Assembly: GCA_021811525.1 (NCBI GenBank)
Contig: JAJZOK010000113.1
Location: 1-13,989, forward strand
DNA: 13,989 nt
Reading direction: 5' to 3'
From: Thermoplasmata archaeon
GTDB taxonomy: Archaea > Thermoplasmatota > Thermoplasmata > Thermoplasmatales > Thermoplasmataceae
Made by a program: the position numbers and the translations under genes
Notes under the pieces: model-generated
What the model was told of the DNA's origin: nothing
Seen by the model: the letters and a program-made list of their open reading frames with translations, nothing else
The model's database searches: none
Shown: one piece after another, positions 1 through 6,283 of the stretch
Layout of the letters: each line of letters starts with the position of its first letter
How positions within the stretch are numbered: the stretch's first letter is position 1

Positions 1-300
1 ATAATGAAAAGGACAGAATTCATGATCCAGAATATAATAGACATTTGTGCTGTATTATCATCAGATCTCAAACTTGAAAAACCAAATTCCGAGGATGACA
101 TAATAGACAATATGGGCAGGGCAGGAATACTCAGTCATAACCTGGTCAGTAAAATCCACGAAATGAAGGGGATGAGAAATGTACTGGTACACAGGTACGG
201 AAAGATTGACGACGGGCTGGTGTATGAAAGCCTGACAGGAGATCTGGATGACATTGATATTTTTGTCAATCGGATCCGGGAATTTCTGGACGGTAACTAG
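1..300 (+). CDS. HepT-like HEPN ribonuclease toxin (DUF86 family), 5'-truncated by window edge
   Basis: The visible 98-99 codons match the C-terminal two thirds of HepT/DUF86 proteins. The key feature is the R-x4-H-x-Y motif, seen as RNVLVHRY near residues 57-64 counted from the ATG at 4; in HEPN toxins this forms the RNase or AMPylated site. The preceding GILSHNLVSKIHEMKGM block and the following YGKIDDGLVYE block are also typical. Family members run about 130-145 residues and begin some 40 residues earlier. The frame is open to base 1, so the ATG at 4 is probably internal and the true start lies upstream of the window. HepT normally pairs with a MntA-type minimal nucleotidyltransferase that neutralises it by AMPylating the Tyr. 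No such partner lies downstream here, so it would have to be upstream. Family call is good; toxicity is inferred. Confidence 0.8.
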   Translation: MMKRTEFMIQNIIDICAVLSSDLKLEKPNSEDDIIDNMGRAGILSHNLVSKIHEMKGMRNVLVHRYGKIDDGLVYESLTGDLDDIDIFVNRIREFLDGN

Positions 301-667
301 GCGGCGCCATATTGCACCAATGGTATCTTAATTGATTCTGCGCCAGTGGAAATAGGCTTGGGCATCAGGTCCCTACTAGAAGAGGTTTTTTGAAAGAACT
401 GGGATGTAATTTCCGAGCTTCGGCGAGGTATTAAGTCCACAGTCACTAACAGACCGATTTCACAATCCATGCTAAAGTAAACAAATCTGGCAAAGCTGAT
501 TCTTCAAACTTTCTTTTTTTACATTTTCATTTTAAGCCGAAGTGCTATTAGTAGTCTAACATTTCCTGCTAATTCATATTGGAAGACATCGTATTTTCAA
601 ATACGGGAATTTATCAGAAATCTGGCTATATAAATTATATATTAAAAGGAAGAAGTGTGAAAGATAT
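301..667. other. Intergenic stretch with no convincing gene
   Basis: About 370 bp separate the HepT stop from the convergent Mrp stop. I see no tRNA-like fold, no long ORF and no repeat array. Reading on in the hepT frame gives 30 sense codons, a TGA, about 28 more codons and a TAA, with no family I recognise. This may be a decayed gene or chance. A pyrimidine-rich patch with seven T's lies at 514-520. A small CCGA/TCGG hairpin lies at 413-423. An AT-rich TATATAAATTATATA-like tract at 627-644 has no obvious gene to serve on the plus strand. Confidence 0.5.
508..533 (+). terminator. Putative U-tract terminator downstream of hepT-like gene
   Basis: A pyrimidine-rich run contains seven consecutive T's at 514-520, followed by a further ATTTTCATTTT tract. 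Archaeal RNA polymerase terminates on such U-rich tracts without a strong hairpin. The tract is about 210 bp past the hepT stop, so it would end a long 3' UTR or a separate small transcript. No RNA evidence is visible. Confidence 0.35.
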
Positions 668-1510
668 TCACTTCTTTTTTTTGTCCATTGCTTCCAGCAT
701 TTTGTTTGAAATGCCCTCGAATGCCTTGGATACAATTTCATTGGATGAAGCTGAAGGTATGCCGTCGTCCGCATTTGCAACAACTTCGGGAATGAGCGGG
801 ATCCTTCCCAGGAACGGGACGCCATATTTTTTGGCTGCTTCCTCCCCTCCGCCTTTCTTGAATATATCCACGGTCTCCCCGCAGTGCGGGCATACAAATC
901 CGCTCATATTCTCCACAATTCCCAGTATTGGAAGGTTCATCTGCCCTGCAAAGCTTATAGCTTTTCTGGCGTCCAGCAGTGCCACATCCTGCGGCGTTAC
1001 AACAATTACCACACCATCAATCTCGGGAATGAGCTGCGCCACCGTAAGGCCCTCGTCGCCTGTTCCAGGCGGCATGTCCAGGATTATGAAGTCCCTCTCA
1101 CCCCAGGCAACATCCTCCAGGAATTGCTGGATGGCCTTGTGTCTGAGAGCACCCCTCCAGATGACTGCGGTGTCTTCGCTTGGTAGCAGGAATGCCATTG
1201 AAATTACATCCACACCATATTTGGAGCTTACTGGAACGATCTGGTTGTCCTTTGCGGTAATCTCAGCATCTGACACCCCGAGCATCTTGGGATCATCCGG
1301 CCCGTTGATATCAGCATCGATGAGGCCGACCTTGTACTTCCTGGCCAGAGTAACTGCAAGATTCACCGAAACAGTGGATTTGCCCACTCCTCCCTTTCCG
1401 CTCATCACCATGATTGTGTGCTTGACACCCTTGTACTTTGTGGATTTTGGCGGTGGCCCGATAATGGGCTGGGGTGGCGGCTTGTTCATCTTAATGGTTC
1501 CAGTTGGCAT
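668..1510 (-). CDS. Mrp/NBP35-family ATPase, iron-sulfur cluster carrier (ApbC-like)
   Basis: A 280-residue P-loop ATPase of the SIMIBI class that in this family binds and transfers Fe-S clusters to apoproteins in the cytosol. Visible motifs: deviant Walker A GKGGVGKS at 38-45, switch I LIDADINGP at 63-71, Walker B DMPPGTGDE at 145-153, and the CPHC metal-ligand pair at 207-210. The residues after DADINGP are DDPKML rather than the more usual S-(I/V)-P-x-M. There is no N-terminal MIP18/DUF59 domain, as in most archaeal members. The first 30 residues are Pro/Lys-rich and probably disordered. An in-frame TGA lies two codons before this ATG, so it is the most upstream ATG start possible; Met8 (1489) is the alternative. 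The C-terminus is a lysine run. It is transcribed divergently from the HIT gene. Family certain; client proteins unknown. Confidence 0.95.
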   Translation of the reverse strand: MPTGTIKMNKPPPQPIIGPPPKSTKYKGVKHTIMVMSGKGGVGKSTVSVNLAVTLARKYKVGLIDADINGPDDPKMLGVSDAEITAKDNQIVPVSSKYGVDVISMAFLLPSEDTAVIWRGALRHKAIQQFLEDVAWGERDFIILDMPPGTGDEGLTVAQLIPEIDGVVIVVTPQDVALLDARKAISFAGQMNLPILGIVENMSGFVCPHCGETVDIFKKGGGEEAAKKYGVPFLGRIPLIPEVVANADDGIPSASSNEIVSKAFEGISNKMLEAMDKKKK

Positions 1511-1556
1511 TGTTCAGCATCGCTCCACGATATTTTAGTTTGGCGACTTTTAACTG

Positions 1557-1562
1557 TTTATA
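1557..1562 (-). promoter_or_regulatory. TATA box for the mrp-like gene
   Basis: On the minus strand the sequence reads ACATATAAACAG, with TATAAA at 1562-1557. A start site about 25 nt further on would fall near 1533, giving a leader of roughly 23 nt. That leader holds a GGAG 12 nt before the ATG, a loose Shine-Dalgarno spacing. Confidence 0.5.
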
Positions 1563-1569
1563 TGTGGAT

Positions 1570-1645
1570 GGATATAAATGATGAAATTTGGCTATAAATT
1601 TCCAGTAAAGGCAATATGCATAGCTTCTGAACAATGTTTATTTCC
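1570..1645 (+). promoter_or_regulatory. Promoter region of the HIT gene with three TATA-like boxes
   Basis: TATAAAT occurs twice, at 1573-1579 and 1593-1599, and GTTTATTTCC lies at 1636-1645. The last is centred 26 nt before the ATG at 1666, the spacing expected for a leaderless transcript, so it is the best candidate. The two upstream boxes could serve alternative, longer transcripts. Another reading of 1578-1630 as a C/D-box RNA was considered and is weak. Confidence 0.45.
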
Positions 1646-1665
1646 CTTGCACCATTCATCTAAAA

Positions 1666-2109
1666 ATGTACTCGGAGCAATGCGTGTTCTGCCGGGATGT
1701 AATCAGAGACCGCAAGGCATCTATTATCTACGAAAACAGCAATGTGCTGGCATTCATGGATATTGCTCCGGTTGAGCCCGGCCACGTCCTTGTTGTGCCG
1801 AAGGAACACTACGTCAACATCCTTGATATTGACGAGTGGTCTTATCTCGAAGTCCACAGGGTAGCAAAGCAACTCTCGCCTGCAATCATAAGGGCTGTGG
1901 GCGGTGAGGCAGTAAACATTGGGCAGAACAACGGTGCCTGCGCCAACCAGCGTGTATTCCACTACCATCTCCATATCATCCCAAGATTTTGTGACAGGCG
2001 CCTGGACTGGAGCCGCCGCAATGTTCTGGAAAAGGAGCTGGATGAAGTCGCTGAGAAAATAAAGGCCGAGATCCAGAACCATGATGGGGAGACCCCGGTT
2101 TTAAAATAA
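1666..2109 (+). CDS. HIT-family nucleotide hydrolase/transferase
   Basis: A 147-residue histidine-triad protein. The diagnostic HxHxH motif is VFHYHLHIIPRF, with His99, His101 and His103; the middle His is the expected nucleophile on the nucleotide alpha-phosphate. The upstream block GQNNGACANQ (residues 86-95) forms the phosphate-binding part. CVFC at residues 6-9 is the N-terminal half of the zinc site seen in many HIT proteins. The PGHVLVVPKEHY segment (38-49) is typical of the family. Likely activity is hydrolysis of AMP conjugates (AMP-lysine, AMP-NH2) or Ap4A-like dinucleotides; the substrate cannot be read from sequence. The start is supported by a TATA-like box 26 nt upstream. The protein is full length and monocistronic. 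Minus-strand open frames across it are shadows. Confidence 0.93.
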   Translation: MYSEQCVFCRDVIRDRKASIIYENSNVLAFMDIAPVEPGHVLVVPKEHYVNILDIDEWSYLEVHRVAKQLSPAIIRAVGGEAVNIGQNNGACANQRVFHYHLHIIPRFCDRRLDWSRRNVLEKELDEVAEKIKAEIQNHDGETPVLK

Positions 2110-2247
2110 AGTCTCAATAAGAGCCGCTGAATTGATTATCATTTCTATTCAGGAAAATTGAAGTCCGCTTAACAGACGAAGTTAAATCATGCCATCATTG
2201 CAGCTATGGGTCATTGCTGACAGCATCACCATCGACCTGTTGGAGTA

Positions 2248-2715
2248 TCATGCATCAGATTTCGCGGGCACGATGAGTTCTCCACTAATGAGATAACCAA
2301 TGATTGATGCAATAATCAAGCCATTTCCAACGCTGAAAAGATTTGCAACAGTGCCATCTATAAACGTTGCCTGGTAGTTTTGGTAATAATTTATTGTGAA
2401 ACTGAAAAGGTTGTTGCTGTGGTAGGCAAGTATAAAGGAGAGTGCGATCAGGGCGATTCCAATTGCGATCAAAGATACTATGGTACCCCGGGGCAGGTAA
2501 ATGACGCCTAAACCAAGGAATACGGCAGCACCGGTGGTTATGGCTCCAGGTATAGAAGTTCCCCAGCGATTGTAAAATATGAGGCTGTTTACGGATGGGG
2601 ACCCCTTGAACCAGAGATCAAGAACCTCAGCGATGAATTCAGAGATGGCAAATATGACTATGGCGGATACGAGAAAGATCCTTGACTGCGCCGGGGTGAT
2701 CCTTTTCCTAGGCAT
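2248..2715 (-). CDS. Small integral membrane protein, about four transmembrane helices, unknown family
   Basis: A 155-residue hydrophobic protein that I cannot assign to a family. It begins with a basic cytoplasmic-type tail (MPRKR) and has likely membrane segments near residues 12-36, 57-74, 79-98 and 124-145. An aromatic, Asn/Tyr-rich loop lies between segments 3 and 4 (100-120). No catalytic motif is visible. The ATG at 2715 gives the listed start; an in-frame TTG at 2730 would add five residues. A TATA box centred near 2756 is 26 nt before the TTG and 41 nt before the ATG, so the transcript probably begins about 15 nt before the ATG. A perfect inverted repeat spans this start region. It is divergent from the MFS gene at 2884, across about 170 bp, which suggests but does not prove a link. 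Confidence 0.72.
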   Translation of the reverse strand: MPRKRITPAQSRIFLVSAIVIFAISEFIAEVLDLWFKGSPSVNSLIFYNRWGTSIPGAITTGAAVFLGLGVIYLPRGTIVSLIAIGIALIALSFILAYHSNNLFSFTINYYQNYQATFIDGTVANLFSVGNGLIIASIIGYLISGELIVPAKSDA

Positions 2716-2731
2716 TGGGAATAAACCCAAT
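2714..2731. repeat. Perfect 6-bp inverted repeat at a gene start
   Basis: ATTGGG (2714-2719), a 6-base spacer, then CCCAAT (2726-2731). It covers the predicted transcription start and the ATG of the minus-strand membrane-protein gene. It could be a repressor site or a 5' mRNA hairpin hiding the start codon; it could also be chance. Confidence 0.4.
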
Positions 2732-2750
2732 AAATTGATTTAAGTGTTGT

Positions 2751-2761
2751 GGTTTATATAT
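2751..2761 (-). promoter_or_regulatory. TATA box for the four-helix membrane protein gene
   Basis: The minus strand reads AATATATAAACC over this stretch, a strong archaeal TATA box. A start about 25 nt further on falls near 2730, within the ATTGGG-6-CCCAAT inverted repeat at 2714-2731. Confidence 0.55.
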
Positions 2762-2883
2762 TTTCTCTATAAAGATAATCCCGGAATCACCCGCCATAAA
2801 GCTGACTGTGCCTCATTCCTGTTATTTTAATACCCTCCTCTGAAAACAGAAATACAGCCACAGGATACACCTTCAATTTTAAG

Positions 2884-4131
2884 ATGGAATACCGCTACAA
2901 TTTCAAGAATCTCGACCCCAGGCTCAAGATACTGAGCATAGTAAGGTTTGTCAGGGCTTTTGGAAGGGGTTCAACATTCGTATTCCTCCCGCTGGTATTC
3001 ATAAGCGTATACAATCTCAGCTTCATAATTACTGGCCTCCTCCTTGGCTTTGCGACACTCCTAATGGCTGGAATCCAGTTTCTTGCGGGGAGGTGGACAG
3101 ACAGGATTGGCAGAAGAAGCATCCTTGTCTACTCACAGATTCCAGGAGTGATATCATATCTTGCAGTATATTATTCTGTTGCAGTACCTCATTTCCTGTA
3201 CCTTGCAATTGGCGCATGGTACAGCACCATCGTCATAAATGCCGTACAGTATCCTGCAGTCCAGGCCGCAGTTGCCGATATAACCTCCGTGAGTGACCGT
3301 CTCTCAGGATTTACCCTCATCAGGGTAATGGCAAACCTCGGAATAGCGGTAGGCCCTCTGGTCGGTGCATACCTCGCAGGTTACGGCTTGCAGTATATCT
3401 TCCTGATTGCAAGTGCTGCAACAGCTGCAGAAGTAATTATGCTGTACCTTTTCATGAGCGAAACATACACCCCAACAGGCACGCTCGAGAAAAAGCCACG
3501 CATCCTCAGGGACACAGTGAAGAATGACAGGTTCTTCCTGCTGTTCATAATGATCGGTATACTCCTGGCTTTCTTTTCAAGGCAGAGGGGCACATCCCTG
3601 ACCGTCTACACAGTGGTCCTGTCAAACCTGCCATTCATAGATCTCGGTGCAATCTGGGCCCTGAACGGCATTCTTGTCGTAATACTCCAGTTCCCGCTTC
3701 TAAGGATCATGACAGCCAATGGAAACTCAATGATGTGGCGGGGAGTTGGAGTATTGTTTTACGCAGTTTCCTTCGTGGTACTCTCCGCTGTTCCCACACT
3801 GGGAATCCTGCTGCTCTCAATGACCATATCCACCGTGGGTGAGGATTTTGTCTCCCCAACGACCCAGGCCATTGTTACAACAATTGCCCCTGGCTACCTT
3901 AAAGGATCATACATAGGTGTCTATAATCTAATAATTGCAAGCGGTTCATTTGCGGGTTCCCTGGTTGGGCTGTGGCTCCTTTACGCTCTCAGAAACTTCA
4001 GCTCCACATACTGGGACTACATCGCCATTGGCTCCCTGGTTGTTGCAGTCATGTACGTGGCCATTTCAAAGCCATTCAGCAGGAGGATGAGCGAAGTGGA
4101 TACCACCGAGGTAAGGATTTCAGAAGGATAG
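2884..4131 (+). CDS. Major facilitator superfamily transporter
   Basis: A 415-residue polytopic membrane protein with about 12 hydrophobic segments, the normal MFS size. The loop between helices 2 and 3 carries motif A as GRWTDRIGRR (69-78). A motif C-like GPLVGAYLAG at 157-166 falls in helix 5 and is typical of drug/proton antiporters. A basic cytoplasmic central loop lies around 195-215. These features favour a proton-coupled exporter of small molecules, but the substrate is not readable. The ATG at 2884 starts a short hydrophilic tail before helix 1. No strong TATA box lies at the usual leaderless distance; the best candidate is TTATTTTAATA at about 2822-2832, implying a leader near 30 nt. 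The gene is divergent from the four-helix membrane protein. Confidence 0.88.
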   Translation: MEYRYNFKNLDPRLKILSIVRFVRAFGRGSTFVFLPLVFISVYNLSFIITGLLLGFATLLMAGIQFLAGRWTDRIGRRSILVYSQIPGVISYLAVYYSVAVPHFLYLAIGAWYSTIVINAVQYPAVQAAVADITSVSDRLSGFTLIRVMANLGIAVGPLVGAYLAGYGLQYIFLIASAATAAEVIMLYLFMSETYTPTGTLEKKPRILRDTVKNDRFFLLFIMIGILLAFFSRQRGTSLTVYTVVLSNLPFIDLGAIWALNGILVVILQFPLLRIMTANGNSMMWRGVGVLFYAVSFVVLSAVPTLGILLLSMTISTVGEDFVSPTTQAIVTTIAPGYLKGSYIGVYNLIIASGSFAGSLVGLWLLYALRNFSSTYWDYIAIGSLVVAVMYVAISKPFSRRMSEVDTTEVRISEG

Positions 4132-4145
4132 ATGCCAAGTGGCAT
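4132..4145. repeat. Short perfect inverted repeat directly after the MFS stop codon
   Basis: ATGCCA-AG-TGGCAT begins one base after the TAG stop. The following TTTCCTGATTTC is only mildly pyrimidine-rich. It could form a small 3' hairpin that helps transcript ending or stability; weak on its own. Confidence 0.3.
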
Positions 4146-4202
4146 TTCCTGATTTCATGCCGCTGTCCAGCTTATTAACAAGTTTTTCTATTAAATAGTA
4201 AT

Positions 4203-4217
4203 TAATTTATTTATTAA
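4203..4217 (+). promoter_or_regulatory. TATA box for the three-helix membrane protein gene
   Basis: AATTTATTTATTAAG, with the first TTTATT centred about 27 nt before the ATG at 4236. This is the spacing of a leaderless transcript and it supports that start. Confidence 0.6.
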
Positions 4218-4235
4218 GATCGTACTGTTATAATC

Positions 4236-4655
4236 ATGCTTGACAGCGATGCATCAACCGCAAAGACCCTCACACTGGTGGCCATAATACTTCAGCTTGT
4301 GTTCTTTTTCATTGGAATTTTAGGTGTAATAGGACTTGCCGCACTGGTGGGTTTCGCCAGCAGCATCTCTGCTTCCTCATCTTCTGGAAGCACTGTCAAC
4401 ACTTTTCCAAGTGTCGGCTTCGGCATAGTATTCTTCGTTCTTTCAGGATTCTTCCTCATAGGGCTTTTATGGCTCCTTATGGACTACTTCCTTGTGTACA
4501 GGAGGCTCGATTCAGGAAGGGTCAGGGAGGCGGAGACACCATCGCTGTTGCTTGGGATTCTTCAACTTCTCTTTGGAGGAGTAATAACGGGAATTCTACT
4601 AATAATCGCATATGTGAAAATAGGGGATTCCCTCCGGAGAAACCAGCAGGCCTAG
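4236..4655 (+). CDS. Small membrane protein, three long hydrophobic segments (possibly DUF996-like)
   Basis: A 139-residue membrane protein. Hydrophobic segments lie near residues 12-41, 60-88 and 102-127. A Ser-rich loop (42-56, a run of Ser/Ala/Gly) separates the first two and would face outside or inside depending on topology. Two basic stretches follow: YRRLDSGRVRE after segment 2 and KIGDSLRRNQQA at the C-terminus. The overall layout resembles small archaeal DUF996-type proteins, but I cannot confirm the family by eye. No catalytic residues are evident. It has its own promoter 27 nt upstream and a T-rich tract about 80 nt downstream, so it is probably a single-gene transcript. Confidence 0.75.
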   Translation: MLDSDASTAKTLTLVAIILQLVFFFIGILGVIGLAALVGFASSISASSSSGSTVNTFPSVGFGIVFFVLSGFFLIGLLWLLMDYFLVYRRLDSGRVREAETPSLLLGILQLLFGGVITGILLIIAYVKIGDSLRRNQQA

Positions 4656-4732
4656 AAAAGCAATTTCCCCTGAAACATGGAATCCAGTTAGGATGCTAAC
4701 CAGATCGTTCTAGAAACTGTTTTCATTATCCA

Positions 4733-4744
4733 CTTTTATTTTTT
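4733..4744 (+). terminator. T-rich terminator of the 4236-4655 gene
   Basis: CTTTTATTTTTT lies at the end of the convergent gap between this gene and the methyltransferase on the other strand, overlapping the latter's stop codon. T-runs of four and six bases on the plus strand fit archaeal intrinsic termination. Confidence 0.5.
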
Positions 4745-5322
4745 CACTTCTTCTGCATCACAAAAATCCGATATGCCCACTTTCCTGAACCCTCAGATGC
4801 CTTCTCATCGACCTTACTGCTTCTGCCATTGAAGAACTCTAAATCCACTTTCAACGAAGGGAAGAGGTCGCCAAGGATGAAATATCCACCATCCTTGAGC
4901 GCATTGAACACATTTTCATAGGCAAGAAATCTCTTCCTGCCTAAGTTGTGGAAAACAAGGTTGGAGATAGCCAGGTCGTACATGCCGTTTGTTCCGAGGG
5001 GTTTTCTCAGGTCATGCTTCATCAGTCGAACCCTTGCCTCTAGATTCAGGGCTTTCATATTTGCATTGGCCTTTTCAAGCGAGGCATCAGAAAGGCTTCC
5101 ATGGCCGAAAACATCCACGCCCGTGATCCTGGAGTTTGGAAAGTTCCTGGCTGCAACACTTGCCAGGAAACCCAGGCCGCATCCGGCATCCAGTATCCTG
5201 ATTTCTGATTCAGGGGAGTAAAGGGAAGTAAACAATTCTGAGAATGCAGTTTCCACCCTGCTCCTCATATTGATTGATTCTTCCGGGGTAGAGTGATGGT
5301 AGGTCCCAAAGTCAATCTCCAT
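4744..5322 (-). CDS. Class I SAM-dependent methyltransferase
   Basis: A 192-residue Rossmann-fold methyltransferase. Motif I is ILDAGCGLGF at 43-52, the SAM-binding glycine-rich loop. The acidic residue that holds the SAM ribose is Asp70 in ITGVD. A motif II/III-like segment LMKHDLRKPLG lies at 100-110, and YDLAISNLVFHNL at 115-127 is the post-II strand with the substrate-facing His. LKDGGYFILGD (142-152) is the usual motif III strand. The ~40-residue N-terminus holds Tyr-His-His and may shape the substrate site. The target (small molecule, lipid or protein) cannot be read. The ATG at 5322 is supported by a TATA box 27 nt upstream. It lies downstream of, and on the same strand as, the HAD gene but has its own promoter. 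Confidence 0.87.
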   Translation of the reverse strand: MEIDFGTYHHSTPEESINMRSRVETAFSELFTSLYSPESEIRILDAGCGLGFLASVAARNFPNSRITGVDVFGHGSLSDASLEKANANMKALNLEARVRLMKHDLRKPLGTNGMYDLAISNLVFHNLGRKRFLAYENVFNALKDGGYFILGDLFPSLKVDLEFFNGRSSKVDEKASEGSGKWAYRIFVMQKK

Positions 5323-5344
5323 TATGACTCTAATGAGAGTAAGG

Positions 5345-5354
5345 CTATTTATTG
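5345..5354 (-). promoter_or_regulatory. TATA box for the methyltransferase gene
   Basis: The minus strand reads CAATAAATAG, centred 27 nt before the ATG at 5322, so the message is probably leaderless. A small ACTCT-AATG-AGAGT inverted repeat lies between the box and the ATG (about 5327-5340) and could bind a regulator. Confidence 0.55.
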
Positions 5355-5398
5355 ATTAGGGACTGCATCATGGACTCTACGGCACTTAGGGCCCAATT

Positions 5399-6136
5399 CT
5401 AAATTTTTGCTCGATCCAGATGCCCAATTATTTCCGGCAGGGTATGTATGGACAGGAATGGCCTGTTACCATTGCGGCTCCTGAATCCTTGTTTCCGGTA
5501 ATCGACCCAGACGCCCCTGACGCCTAACTTCTGGGGAGCCAGGACATCCCATACTATATTGTCTCCCACCATCCAGGATTCTTCAGCTTCGACACCTAAA
5601 CTGCTGAGGGCTTTCCTGTAAATCCTTTCATCGGGTTTTCCGTATCCCTGCTCGCCTTCTATGAGAATTTCGTCAAAGTGTTTCTCAAGGCCGAATCTCT
5701 CAATCTTCTGCCTCTGAGACTCTGAGCTTCCGTTTGTTATGAGTGCAGTCCTCATGCCTTTGCCCTTCAGTGTTACCAGGGTATCAATGGCACCAGGTAT
5801 GGGTTCTATCATTTCCGTTCTCATTTTCGAATAGGTTGAAGCGATGCTCTCACAGGCCGCTTCATTAAAAATGCCCAGTCCTTTCATTGCCATGGCAAGG
5901 ATTTTCAATCTCGCAGCGGAAAGATCCTGCCTCCATTCCCTGCCTCTGGATGCATCAGACCAGAACCACTCCGAGTGCTTCAGGACTGTTCTGACGAAAT
6001 CAGCTGGGGGCACGCCTCCCAGAGAGGAGGTGTAAGTAACAGCAACATTGTTCCAGCACTTCTCTTTCAATGCTTCAAATGCCAGTATGGTATCGTCCAG
6101 ATCAAGCAGTATTGCCCTCGGTGCTGTCAGTTCCAT
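5399..6136 (-). CDS. HAD-superfamily hydrolase (phosphatase-like)
   Basis: A 245-residue haloacid-dehalogenase-type hydrolase with all four core motifs. Motif I is LLDLDDT at 10-16, with nucleophile Asp12 and acid/base Asp14. Motif II is ITNGSS at 133-138 (Thr134). Motif III is Lys167 in GYGKPDERIY. Motif IV is MVGDNIVWD at 189-197 (Asp192, Asp197). A helical cap of about 85 residues sits between motif I and the core, so this is a C1-cap enzyme like phosphoglycolate phosphatases or HAD-IA/YjjG-type nucleotidases. Substrate is unresolved. The ATG at 6136 is immediately preceded by GAGG on the coding strand. TATA-like boxes lie at about 6153-6161 and 6163-6174. The gene is divergent from the DUF4256 gene. 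Confidence 0.92.
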   Translation of the reverse strand: MELTAPRAILLDLDDTILAFEALKEKCWNNVAVTYTSSLGGVPPADFVRTVLKHSEWFWSDASRGREWRQDLSAARLKILAMAMKGLGIFNEAACESIASTYSKMRTEMIEPIPGAIDTLVTLKGKGMRTALITNGSSESQRQKIERFGLEKHFDEILIEGEQGYGKPDERIYRKALSSLGVEAEESWMVGDNIVWDVLAPQKLGVRGVWVDYRKQGFRSRNGNRPFLSIHTLPEIIGHLDRAKI

Positions 6137-6152
6137 CCTCTACAGTGCCAGG

Positions 6153-6174
6153 AACTTTATCCGGAATTTAATCC
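6153..6174 (-). promoter_or_regulatory. Promoter of the HAD hydrolase gene
   Basis: On the minus strand GGATTAAATTCC (6174-6163) and GGATAAAGTT (6162-6153) are both TATA-like. The first would place the start about 7 nt before the ATG; the second is slightly too close. Which is used cannot be decided from sequence. Confidence 0.4.
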
Positions 6175-6253
6175 TTGTCCACTCAAACAGTGGAACGTCA
6201 GAAAGGAAGCAGCAGTGCATGTATTTGCAAGAACACCCGAGCTGGACAGATGA

Positions 6254-6261
6254 TTTTATAG
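6254..6261 (+). promoter_or_regulatory. TATA box for the DUF4256 gene; decides its start
   Basis: TTTTATAG is centred 27 nt before the ATG at 6284. It is only about 9 nt before the upstream in-frame TTG at 6266, which would therefore not be in the transcript. The ATG at 6284 is the start. Confidence 0.6.
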
Positions 6262-6283
6262 CCACTTGCAAATTACAATTTCC

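Noticed and set aside
651..682. AGAAGTG/CACTTCT hairpin followed by eight T's as a plus-strand terminator
   Set aside because: The T-run is the lysine codons at the end of the Mrp gene on the other strand, and no plus-strand gene ends nearby.
1491..1520. Nine-codon upstream ORF overlapping the mrp start
   Set aside because: It begins with ATG at 1520 on the minus strand, but the GGAG before it is only 2 nt away and it overlaps the real start; most likely chance.
579..1538. Long plus-strand open frame of 319 codons opposite the Mrp gene
   Set aside because: It is the antisense shadow of the Mrp ATPase, whose motifs are unmistakable on the minus strand.
1578..1630. C/D-box guide RNA (ATGATGA ... 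CTGA)
   Set aside because: The C and D boxes are the right distance apart, but the flanking bases do not form the terminal stem and no good C'/D' pair is visible. The sequence also doubles as TATA elements of the HIT promoter.
1660..2082. Minus-strand frame opposite the HIT gene
   Set aside because: Shadow of a gene with an intact HIT motif; no own promoter or family feature.
4706..4715. Second copy of the regulator palindrome core (CGTTCTAGAA)
   Set aside because: Only 10 of 18 bases match, the outer arms differ, and it lies between two convergent gene ends where an operator would have no promoter to control.
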